Source of the DNA: Caldifarciminota bacterium
GTDB lineage: Bacteria; Hydrothermota; Tepidihabitantia; SM23-42
NCBI GenBank assembly: GCA_016936155.1
Contig: JAFGPO010000154.1
Span: 1-51,664 of the forward strand
Direction: 5' to 3'
DNA length: 51,664 bases
The notes beneath the pieces are model-generated. The model worked only from the letters and a program-made list of their open reading frames with translations. It was not told the DNA's origin and made no database searches. How positions within the stretch are numbered: position 1 is the stretch's first letter; each line of letters begins with the position of its first letter. Made by a program: the position numbers and the translations under genes. This document shows positions 19,425 to 27,414 of the stretch, piece after piece.

Positions 19425-19979
19425 TTACAAACCCCCGAGCGTACTCAGAGGGACCTTTGCTTTGCATAAAGGGCAGTTTGCAGGATCGAAGTTCTCAACG
19501 GTCCTGGCATAGGTGGCGTAATACTCGAACGGCATCTTCCCGGTACTGCGGTCGATCAAAACCGCAGCACCGGCCACCCGTGCGCCTTTTCCCTTGACCG
19601 CATCGAGCGTCTCAACAAGGGATTTACCGGTCGTCATGACGTCATCAACGATCAACACCGTCTTGTCGTTGATGTCATATCCGCGCCGGATCATTCGTTT
19701 TCCATCGTATTCCTCGGCAATGCCTGTGCGCGCGCCCATTTGCCGGGCGACCTCAAAGGCGATCACAATGCCCCCGCTGGTTGGACCGATCACCCACTCG
19801 ATGTGAGCGTCCTTGAAATGATCGGCGATCATTGCGCACAGTGTTGACGTCGCCTCGGGATTTTCCAGGATGCGGAATTTCTGGAAGTAGTACTTGCTGT
19901 GCAGGCCGGAATTGAGGAGAAAGTGTCCTTCCTGCAGAACCTTCAGATCTTTAAGCATTTGTTCTAAGTCCATCTTCAA
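19425..19979 (-). CDS. pyrE: Orotate phosphoribosyltransferase
   Basis: VLIVDDVMTTGKSLVE PRPP motif; LNSGLHSKYYFQK. Confidence 0.95.
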   Translation of the reverse strand: MKMDLEQMLKDLKVLQEGHFLLNSGLHSKYYFQKFRILENPEATSTLCAMIADHFKDAHIEWVIGPTSGGIVIAFEVARQMGARTGIAEEYDGKRMIRRGYDINDKTVLIVDDVMTTGKSLVETLDAVKGKGARVAGAAVLIDRSTGKMPFEYYATYARTVENFDPANCPLCKAKVPLSTLGGL

Positions 19980-20688
19980 TCTCCTGTAGTATCTTCTCGG
20001 CCGCCTCCTTTGGTGATGCAGCCTTTACGATCGGCCTGCCAATGACCATGTAATCGACACCGGCCTTGACCGCTTCTTTCGGGGTCATAACGCGCGCTTG
20101 ATCATCCGATTCAACGAGTGAATGTGCGGGCCGGATCCCCGGTGTCACGATCAGCAAATCCTTTCCGCACGCCTTGCGGATGTGCGTCACTTCCTGGGGT
20201 GATGCTACGACACCGTCCAACCCAGCACTGCGCGCCAGTTGCGCGAAAAATACCACCTGTTCTTCAAGGCTCCGCTGGATATCGCCGAATAGGTCTTTGA
20301 AGTACGCTTCGTCGATGCTTGTCAGCACGGTAACACCGAGCAGTTTCGGGCGAGGTATTTCCTTGATATCCGAAACCATGAGTGTCGCCTTCACGGCTTC
20401 CTCAAGCATGGAAAATCCGCCGCTCGTATGCAGGGTGATACAATCAACGCCCAGTTCCATCGCGCCCTCGCATGCGCGCGCCACTGTATTCGGGATATCA
20501 TGGTACTTCATGTCAAGCATAACCTTGAGCCCGCGGTCTTTCAAGAACCGGATCAGGTCCAGGCCGAAATAGATGAACGGTATCGGTCCTACCTTATAGT
20601 ACTGCACAAGACCGTCAAGGTCATTGACCAGCTTCTTAATTTTTTGCAGATCGTTCAGATCCAACGATACGATGATTTTATCCGTCAT
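19951..20688 (-). CDS. pyrF: Orotidine 5'-phosphate decarboxylase
   Basis: IIVSLDL, MLDMKYHDIPNTV, VTPGIRP, DYMVIGRPIVKA. Confidence 0.94.
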   Translation of the reverse strand: MTDKIIVSLDLNDLQKIKKLVNDLDGLVQYYKVGPIPFIYFGLDLIRFLKDRGLKVMLDMKYHDIPNTVARACEGAMELGVDCITLHTSGGFSMLEEAVKATLMVSDIKEIPRPKLLGVTVLTSIDEAYFKDLFGDIQRSLEEQVVFFAQLARSAGLDGVVASPQEVTHIRKACGKDLLIVTPGIRPAHSLVESDDQARVMTPKEAVKAGVDYMVIGRPIVKAASPKEAAEKILQEIEDGLRTNA

Positions 20689-20700
20689 TTCATTCCTTTC

Positions 20701-20800
20701 AGAAGGCTGTGAGAGGGCTATGACAGGGCGAAGAGATGGCTTGATAAGGCGGATATAAGACTCGAGAAGAATCAGATGTCAGAATAGGGCGAAAACAGCT
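20701..20800. repeat. Left array: 10-11-bp GGC-phased units beginning AGAAGGC
   Basis: GGCTGTGAGAG GGCTATGACAG GGCGAAGAGAT GGCTTGATAA GGCGGATATA... Confidence 0.85.
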
Positions 20801-20805
20801 GAACA

Positions 20806-21225
20806 TCATTTATTCTCCGATGATCTTCTAAGTCGATCTATAAGATACATTGTTTTAATCGCGAGGTCAGTAAATTCTTCGTACAATCCATCCAGAATGT
20901 AACCCTTCCGACTAACTCGCCGTACCCTTTCACGTAATTCACCAAGAGACCGTTTACTATATCTAAGGAATTTCAGATATTCAGGTATTGAACCACTATA
21001 GTATCCCTCTACAAAATTTGCACCTACGGAATCCGAAGCATTGTCGATCTGTGATCTCATTTTGACTTCAAAACGAGGTATCTTTTTCAAGATCTTCTGC
21101 ACAATGATATCCAGTTTGTCCATATTCTGCCAGACGATCATCTTTTCGTGTCCGCGCGGTTTGTTTCTTCCTGCTTCCTGCGCCTGGTTGCGCCTTTTCC
21201 TGCCCTCTTCATCCTCTTGTTTCAC
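20806..21225 (-). CDS. Four helix bundle protein (23S rRNA intervening-sequence protein/S23, Avd-like); core start may be 21141
   Basis: MRSQIDNASDSVGANFVEGYYSGSIPEYLKFLRYSKRSLGELRERVRRVSRKGYI. Confidence 0.85.
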   Translation of the reverse strand: MKQEDEEGRKRRNQAQEAGRNKPRGHEKMIVWQNMDKLDIIVQKILKKIPRFEVKMRSQIDNASDSVGANFVEGYYSGSIPEYLKFLRYSKRSLGELRERVRRVSRKGYILDGLYEEFTDLAIKTMYLIDRLRRSSENK

Positions 21226-21281
21226 GCCTTCTTTTGCCCTCTATGCCTTGTTAAGCCCTTTCCTGCCATCTCCTGCCTTCT
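21165..21281. repeat. Right array: GCC-phased units (inverted relative to the left array)
   Basis: ...GCCTTCTTTT GCCCTCTAT GCCTTGTTAA GCCCTTTCCT GCCATCTCCT GCCTTCT. Confidence 0.85.
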
Positions 21282-22113
21282 TCCCCCTTCTTAAGAAGCT
21301 TTCCAGTTCCTTGATAATGGCAATCGGTGCTTCGGGATCGCGCAGCATCGCGCTGCCTACCGCTACTGCGGACGCGCCGGCAAGGAGGAACTCGTACGCA
21401 TCCTGACCGGTCATGATGCCGCCCATGCCGATGATCGGCACGCCGATATCCCGGATGCGGTTCACGCAGTACAGGGCAAACGGCTTGATCGCAGGACCGG
21501 AAAGACCGCCAATGATCAAAGGCTTGCCTGAGCTGGTATCATACGCCATGCCGTAGAGCGTATTGATCAGGGATATCCCGTCCGCGCCTTTATCGACACA
21601 CATCCTGGCGACGCGCAGCGGATCACAAAAATTAGGGGTTAGTTTAACGATGACCGGGCATTTTGTTTTTTTGCGGACTCCCGCGACGATCCGGCCCACG
21701 ATGTCCGGATCCTGACCGAATGCCGCACCGCCTTCCTTGACGTTCGGGCAGGACACGTTGAGCTCAAATGCGTCGACGCGGTTCCCGATGCGCTCCACGA
21801 TCTCAATATACTCGTTGACACTGAAGCCTGCAACATTGGCGATCACCCGCGTCTTGAGTTTCGCGAGCCCGGGTATGATATGAGCACAGAACGCATCGAC
21901 ACCCGGATTTTCCAGACCAACCCAATTGATCAATCCGCCCGGCGTCTCATAGATCCTGGGGGGCGGATTTCCTTCCCGGGGTTTGAGCGTGATGCCTTTT
22001 GTTATCACGGCGCCGACCGCATTGGAGATCCGCTGGTACTTCAGTCCGAAACCGAATACGCCGGACGCGGTGAACACCTCATTTTTGAACGCGATGCCGA
22101 ATATCTTAACCAT
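21241..22113 (-). CDS. pyrD: Dihydroorotate dehydrogenase catalytic subunit; C-terminus runs into the right array
   Basis: FELNVSCPNVKEGG, KLTPNFCDP, GLSGPAIKPFAL, GMGGIMTGQDAYEFLLAGASAVAVGSA. Confidence 0.95.
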   Translation of the reverse strand: MVKIFGIAFKNEVFTASGVFGFGLKYQRISNAVGAVITKGITLKPREGNPPPRIYETPGGLINWVGLENPGVDAFCAHIIPGLAKLKTRVIANVAGFSVNEYIEIVERIGNRVDAFELNVSCPNVKEGGAAFGQDPDIVGRIVAGVRKKTKCPVIVKLTPNFCDPLRVARMCVDKGADGISLINTLYGMAYDTSSGKPLIIGGLSGPAIKPFALYCVNRIRDIGVPIIGMGGIMTGQDAYEFLLAGASAVAVGSAMLRDPEAPIAIIKELESFLRRGKKAGDGRKGLNKA

Positions 22114-22858
22114 TGAACTCTATCCCGCTCAAATCGAACACCGGACCATCCTCGCAAATGCGCTTGTACACGCCGCGGTACCGGATCGCGCACCCCAGGC
22201 AGAGCCCGCACCCGCAGCCGAGGAAATCTTCGCAAAAGGCATACACGGGGACCGGAAGTTCCATACGCTGCAGCGCAACGAGCATAGCGCGCGGTCCGCA
22301 CGCGTACGCGCATTCATACTCCGGAGCAAACCATGCCTTCAGTTCCTGCAGCACCGTACGCGGTTTTTTCATTCCCTTCTCAGCAACGAACGCGCACGCA
22401 TCGCTCATTTTCCGTATTTCTTTAGTCAGAACGAGATCGCGTGCATGGCGCGCGCCATACAGGAATGCGAACGGCGCGTTTTTTTTCTTTAAGTGCTGCG
22501 CAACGAACAAGAGCGGCGCAACCCCGATGCCGCCGGCAATGATCAGACTCCGCTTGCGTGCCGGCACGATGCCATGACCAAACGGCCCCAGGAGCGTTAC
22601 TTCTTCTCCTGGTTCTTTTTCGCTCAAGAGCCGCGTTCCCCGGCCGACAATACGCACGACAAGACGCAGTATACCACGCTCGTACTGAGCAGCACTGATC
22701 GGACGATTCAGGAACGGATCAAGGCTCGCACCAAGTCGAACCTGAAAGAACTGTCCAGGCATAAGCCGGGTCAATGGCACCCGGACCGAAAAACTAAAAA
22801 TATCAGGGGAATGCCATGTCTTTTGTTGTATCCTTGTCTTATGGCTCAATCGGCTCAT
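22106..22858 (-). CDS. pyrK: Dihydroorotate dehydrogenase electron transfer subunit (ORF open from 22903)
   Basis: PGQFFQVR..DPFLNRPISA, GGIGVAPLLFVA, CEDFLGCGCGLCLGCAI. Confidence 0.93.
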   Translation of the reverse strand: MSRLSHKTRIQQKTWHSPDIFSFSVRVPLTRLMPGQFFQVRLGASLDPFLNRPISAAQYERGILRLVVRIVGRGTRLLSEKEPGEEVTLLGPFGHGIVPARKRSLIIAGGIGVAPLLFVAQHLKKKNAPFAFLYGARHARDLVLTKEIRKMSDACAFVAEKGMKKPRTVLQELKAWFAPEYECAYACGPRAMLVALQRMELPVPVYAFCEDFLGCGCGLCLGCAIRYRGVYKRICEDGPVFDLSGIEFNG

Positions 22859-24206
22859 CGTGCATATCGGGTGTTTCCGTCTCCTCGTTTTCCTGTGAAC
22901 CATCCCATCCCATTAAAGTCCGGGCACTCAGCGCGTACTCGGTTCTCGGGTACGCTTGCGTCAGTAATTGCGCACATTCCCGCGCAATACTGTCGTTTTT
23001 GATCACGGTATGGTTGATCCAGAAGCGCGCGTACAGCGCCTTCGGCGCCCAAATGCTTGCCGGAAAGTCCTTATAAACCTTCCGGTATTCTTGAGACGCA
23101 CGATCCGGATCATTGAAATCTATGTAGTATATCTCCGCCCTCATGAACTGCGCCCGGTCCAGGTCTTCGCTCTGTCCAGCAAGAAGGTTTATGCGCCGCA
23201 GGACCTCGGCCATTTTTTTCGCCTTTGATCCATATTCACTGATCGCAGACCTGTACAGCGCTGAATCATAGTGGACGATCGCCATGTCCAGGCTGTCCTG
23301 GGCACGATAGAGCTCTGCGAGTTGGAAAAATGCCTGGGCCGCGATATCCGAGAACCCGCTCACCGCAACCTCAAGGTAGATCTCTTTTGCTTTCAGCGTA
23401 TCACCGAGCGTTGCGGTAAGCTCAGCAAAAATATTCCTGAATTCCGGATCGTATTCGCCCTCGAGGAAATCGCGGCATTTCGCGTACTCGCCCATCGCAA
23501 GGTAAATTTCCGCGATCCGCAATTTTAATGCTTGTTTGTCATCCGGCATACTGGTGAGAGACAGCAGTTTGTTGTAGGTTTCAAGCGCGTCATCGAACAA
23601 TTCCTGCTGGAACTGCGCGTCACCGAGGATGCTCAGAATCCACCGACGTTCCTCTCTATTCAAATGTTCCTTCATCATCTGCCCTGCGGCGGCGGTCAGA
23701 TCCGTGTAATTTTTTGTCGCAAAATATGCCTGACAGAGAACGAGCCCGGCCCTGCTGCGAAACGGTTTGAACTCCTTTGCTTCTTTGAGATCAATCACTG
23801 CCTGGCCGTATTTTTGCTCCTTGAAGTACGCAAGTCCCCGGTAGTACAGCGCATCATCATAATATTTGGAATCGGAATAATTATAGAGAATATAGTCCAA
23901 TTTCTCAAGCGCGCGGGCATAATCACCTTTGTAATAATAGCTCACTCCCATCATAAAGAGCGCATCATCGACATACCTGGAGTGTGGGTACTTCACGATA
24001 ACCGAGGTCGCTTTTTCGATCGTCTTGTCAAAATTCTCGGAATCAACCTTTAAGGTATCGTTGGTGACGGTTTTTTTTGCTTCCCGAAAATAGTGCTGCG
24101 CATTGTAAAAGGTATTGAAGTAGGCGCAACTAATCCATAGAACCAATGGAATCAACACTAATAACCGGCGGCAATTCTTCCGTGTAAGTCCAGATCTAGT
24201 TATCAT
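22839..24206 (-). CDS. Tetratricopeptide-repeat outer-membrane lipoprotein (BamD-like)
   Basis: Lipobox-like LWISCAYFNTFYNA; many TPR units. Confidence 0.8.
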   Translation of the reverse strand: MITRSGLTRKNCRRLLVLIPLVLWISCAYFNTFYNAQHYFREAKKTVTNDTLKVDSENFDKTIEKATSVIVKYPHSRYVDDALFMMGVSYYYKGDYARALEKLDYILYNYSDSKYYDDALYYRGLAYFKEQKYGQAVIDLKEAKEFKPFRSRAGLVLCQAYFATKNYTDLTAAAGQMMKEHLNREERRWILSILGDAQFQQELFDDALETYNKLLSLTSMPDDKQALKLRIAEIYLAMGEYAKCRDFLEGEYDPEFRNIFAELTATLGDTLKAKEIYLEVAVSGFSDIAAQAFFQLAELYRAQDSLDMAIVHYDSALYRSAISEYGSKAKKMAEVLRRINLLAGQSEDLDRAQFMRAEIYYIDFNDPDRASQEYRKVYKDFPASIWAPKALYARFWINHTVIKNDSIARECAQLLTQAYPRTEYALSARTLMGWDGSQENEETETPDMHDEPIEP

Positions 24207-24357
24207 AAAATCCTACTATCCGTATCCGAAATTCCAAACAGAAGTGTATCAAGATACCCCCGCACCTCATTCGCCTTAGACTATCTGGCAATATTTCGAA
24301 TTTCATTCAATCCACACAAATAAACCTGCGTAAACAGCACAGCTGGATCTCAATAAG

Positions 24358-24480
24358 GTATCGGAGCAGGCAGAATATCAGCGGGAAGCACATCCGAATA
24401 TCGAAGCATCAGATTCAATCCCTGATGTTCTGGTTTCCTGGTTTCCTGCGTGCTGATATCCTGATCTGCTGATGCGCGCT
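24358..24480. repeat. 8-bp-phased CTGATnnn hairpin repeat, copy 1
   Basis: CTGGTTTC CTGGTTTC CTGCGTG CTGATATC CTGATCTG CTGATGCG with TATCAG-type left arm. Confidence 0.75.
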
Positions 24481-24523
24481 TTGTCAAAATTATTCAGTGC
24501 TTCCAATTTAGAATTTCTAAGGT

Positions 24524-25951
24524 TCATTTGGCGATCCCGATCTGCACCTTCCGGAAGCGTGCAGGAACGGTCCCGTGACCCACGAACGCGGTCTGTCCAG
24601 GTTCCCCTTTGCCGCAATTTGGTACTCCCCAGAGGACCCACTCCTTCTTGTTCCCAAGCGCATCGCACCGGTTCCAGAACTGGGGTGTAATGCCGGTATA
24701 GGTCGAGTTTTTATAGACCTGGCCCAATTTTCCATTCTTGATCTGGCGCGCGAGTTCACACCCGAACTGGAAGTTGAGGCGCTTGTCATCGATCGACCAG
24801 GATTTGTTCGTGCTCATGAAGACACCATCTTTTGTATCCGCGATCATATCCTTGAGGCTCCACGTGCCGGGCACAAGATTGATATTGGTCATACGGATGA
24901 GAGGAATCCTGTTCCACCCGTCCGCGCGCATTGCGCCGCTCGACACGCTGCCAATGACCGGCGCGGTCTCGCGCGAACTGAGGTACCCGACGAATACGCC
25001 GTCCTTTATCAAAAACACGCGTTGTGCCGGAATCCCTTCATCATCCCACCCAAAAGTCCCCAGACCGCCCGGCGTGGTCGCGTCCGCCACGATATTCACG
25101 ATCGCTGATCCGTACTTCAGAGCATGCAGTTTGTCCGTGGTCATGAAACTCGTACCGGCATATGATGCTTCAGTACCCAGCACCCGGTCGAGCTCAGTCG
25201 GATGACCGCACGATTCATGGGTTTGCAAAACCATTTGCTCGGAATCGAGGATCACCGTAGTCTCTTTTGAAGGACAGGGCTTGGCTGTCAGGAGCATCAC
25301 TGCGTCATCCCGGACACGCGCGGCATTGCCGGCCAGATCCAGTTCATCAATGAATTCATACCCTGCCTGGCGATGGTTCCCGTAGGAACGCGTTTGCAGA
25401 TCTCCTTTATCCATGGCGAATGCTTTGATATTCCCTCCGGAAAAATACATTTCCTGTTCCAGGAAGGAACCGACAATCGACGCGAAATAATTCTTGATCC
25501 GCCGGAAGCGGATGAACCCGGTGCTGACCTTGATCTTCGGATCCTTGCGCATGATGCTGTCACACTTCATGAGCAGGTCGATCTTCTTGCTTAAGGGGAC
25601 CTTCATCGGTTGGACCTTCACGTTCGAACAATACGAACCCCGGTACGCCTTTACCGGAGCCAGGGTGATCCCGCTTCCTTTCACCTTCGCGGAAGCGCGC
25701 GCGATATTCAGAGCATCACGCGTCACCACATCCGCCTCTCGTTTCGTGACCGTATTGGAAGATGAAAATCCCCAGGCAGAATCCTTGATCAACCGCACAC
25801 CGAAACCTGCGTCCGTGGTATGCGTGATCGCTTCAAGGACGCCGTTCTTGATCATGATGAGCTCGGCTTCCTGTTCGACATACCGCACATCGCCATATTC
25901 CACTTTTTTGCTCTTTAATGTATCAATTATTCTTTTAAGGAATTGCTGCAT
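24524..25951 (-). CDS. tldD: TldD/PmbA-family metalloprotease
   Basis: VLDSEQMVLQTHESCGHPTELDRVLGTEASYAGTSF. Confidence 0.9.
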   Translation of the reverse strand: MQQFLKRIIDTLKSKKVEYGDVRYVEQEAELIMIKNGVLEAITHTTDAGFGVRLIKDSAWGFSSSNTVTKREADVVTRDALNIARASAKVKGSGITLAPVKAYRGSYCSNVKVQPMKVPLSKKIDLLMKCDSIMRKDPKIKVSTGFIRFRRIKNYFASIVGSFLEQEMYFSGGNIKAFAMDKGDLQTRSYGNHRQAGYEFIDELDLAGNAARVRDDAVMLLTAKPCPSKETTVILDSEQMVLQTHESCGHPTELDRVLGTEASYAGTSFMTTDKLHALKYGSAIVNIVADATTPGGLGTFGWDDEGIPAQRVFLIKDGVFVGYLSSRETAPVIGSVSSGAMRADGWNRIPLIRMTNINLVPGTWSLKDMIADTKDGVFMSTNKSWSIDDKRLNFQFGCELARQIKNGKLGQVYKNSTYTGITPQFWNRCDALGNKKEWVLWGVPNCGKGEPGQTAFVGHGTVPARFRKVQIGIAK

Positions 25952-26054
25952 CGTCTATCTCCTTTTCTTGCCATAGTCCACACTGATCAGGTACTACATG
26001 CAACATTCAATGATAATCATACCCGTATTTTAAGGGAGGTCAAGCGTATGATGG

Positions 26055-26110
26055 TTACGGCATAATACGGGAATACCGCACTGTCAATTCCAAAATCCGC
26101 AATGCCGTAA
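26055..26110. repeat. Inverted repeat TTACGGCAT...ATGCCGTAA with inner GGAAT/ATTCC
   Basis: Perfect 9-nt arms between the kinase 3' end and tldD. Confidence 0.6.
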
Positions 26111-26133
26111 AAGTCCTCTTCTGCCTTCTTCGG

Positions 26134-27414
26134 TTACTGTGGTAACCGTATCGTGAATGTCGTACCCTTGCCCGGCGTGCTCTCGACCTGGATGCGGCCG
26201 TTGTGGAGTTCTATGACCCGGCTCACATACGCAAGACCAAGTCCCATGCCATTTGCCTTTCCTGAATAAAAGGGCGTGAAAATCCTTTCCATTTCTTTTG
26301 CATCCAGACCTTTACCCGTGTCCGTGACTGTAATGACCAGGTGATCGTTCACCACGGATGCGCTGATCGCCACGATCCCCTTATCCTCGATCGCCTCATA
26401 GCTGTTCTTGAGAAGATTGGCGAGCGCCATCACGAGCAGGCCGTGATCACCAATAAACCGGGACCGCTGGAGATCGATCTTCTTCTGAATTGTAACATAT
26501 TTTGGTGGACGTGACCGCTCGATCGAAGTAGCCAGCAGGTCCGCGATATCGAATTCACCCTGAACCATATCGAGTGGTTTTGAGTACTCAAGCAACCGGT
26601 TGATCAGCTGTTCCATGGTCTTGCACTCCTTAACGATCTCGGTCGCGCCCTTCTTCCCTTTTTCCACGAGGCGCGCAAGCCCGGAGATCGCGCCAATGGA
26701 ATTGCGGAACTCATGAGCGATGTACGCGGAGAATTCCACCAGCGTCTGTTCCCGTACTTTCATTTTTTTGAAGATCTCACTGAAGGTTTCAGAAACAAAA
26801 TCCTCCTTGTGCGTTTCCACGCCGAGATCCTTTGCAAGCCTGGTCACGTAGCGCATGGGCATGAAAAGATTGCGGATGAGGAAAATACCCAGGAATCCGA
26901 TAAAAAACAGAGAAAAGGTAATATAAAATAGATGCCATCTGAATAACACATCGTATGTTGCCAGGTATGACGATGAATACGACGCGTAAAAATAAAATGC
27001 CGGCTGACTGCTGCGGTACAAAAATGTTGATCCGCGCCGCACAAGTTCATCCTCACCCGGCATGCGTTCGAATTCGTTGGAAAAATCGATCGTCTGATGC
27101 ATGGGCATATACTGCGGCTTTAGAACATGCGAATCAAAATGGCGGGATCCGCTGGTATCGCTGATGATCATATGGTCAAATTCAAAAGCCCGATGGATGT
27201 TTTTCAGTTGAAAGAAAAGTCCGGGATCAGTCTGATTCGTCCGCATGAACAGACCGCAGAGCGTGGCAACCGAGATGATGGTGTTCTGGTCCTGGGCAAT
27301 GAGTTCATTTCGCAGGCGAATGCCGACATACAAATTGACCGCGGCGAGAAACAAAATGCACGCGATAAAAACGACCGCCACGATCGTGATGGTGCGCGGA
27401 TACGAACTTTTCAC
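26134..27414 (-). CDS. Membrane sensor histidine kinase
   Basis: H-box AYIAHEFRNSIGAISGLA; VTDTGKGLD; GMGLGLAYV; two TM. Confidence 0.93.
   Translation of the reverse strand: MKSSYPRTITIVAVVFIACILFLAAVNLYVGIRLRNELIAQDQNTIISVATLCGLFMRTNQTDPGLFFQLKNIHRAFEFDHMIISDTSGSRHFDSHVLKPQYMPMHQTIDFSNEFERMPGEDELVRRGSTFLYRSSQPAFYFYASYSSSYLATYDVLFRWHLFYITFSLFFIGFLGIFLIRNLFMPMRYVTRLAKDLGVETHKEDFVSETFSEIFKKMKVREQTLVEFSAYIAHEFRNSIGAISGLARLVEKGKKGATEIVKECKTMEQLINRLLEYSKPLDMVQGEFDIADLLATSIERSRPPKYVTIQKKIDLQRSRFIGDHGLLVMALANLLKNSYEAIEDKGIVAISASVVNDHLVITVTDTGKGLDAKEMERIFTPFYSGKANGMGLGLAYVSRVIELHNGRIQVESTPGKGTTFTIRLPQ

Larger units (their letters stand above)
20701..21281 (-). mobile_element. Putative element: four-helix-bundle gene bounded by inverted GGC/GCC-phased arrays (AGAAGGC...GCCTTCT ends)
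   Basis: Inverted arrays flank one ORF and interrupt the pyrKD-FE operon. Confidence 0.5.

Noticed and set aside
20806-21225. Diversity-generating retroelement (Avd-like protein)
   Set aside because: No reverse transcriptase or TR/VR pair seen in the window; kept only as a family resemblance
20806-21225. Classic 23S rRNA intervening sequence
   Set aside because: The gene lies in a protein-coding pyr operon, not within rRNA
20701-21281. CRISPR array
   Set aside because: Units are short (10-11 bp), degenerate and adjacent; no constant repeat with unique spacers and no cas genes
22113-22577. Plus-strand ORFs over pyrK and the TPR gene (e.g. 154, 169 and 173 aa)
   Set aside because: Antisense to recognised pyrK/TPR genes; biased composition
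24378-24668. 96-aa minus-strand ORF
   Set aside because: Mostly repeat DNA plus the tldD 3' end read in another frame
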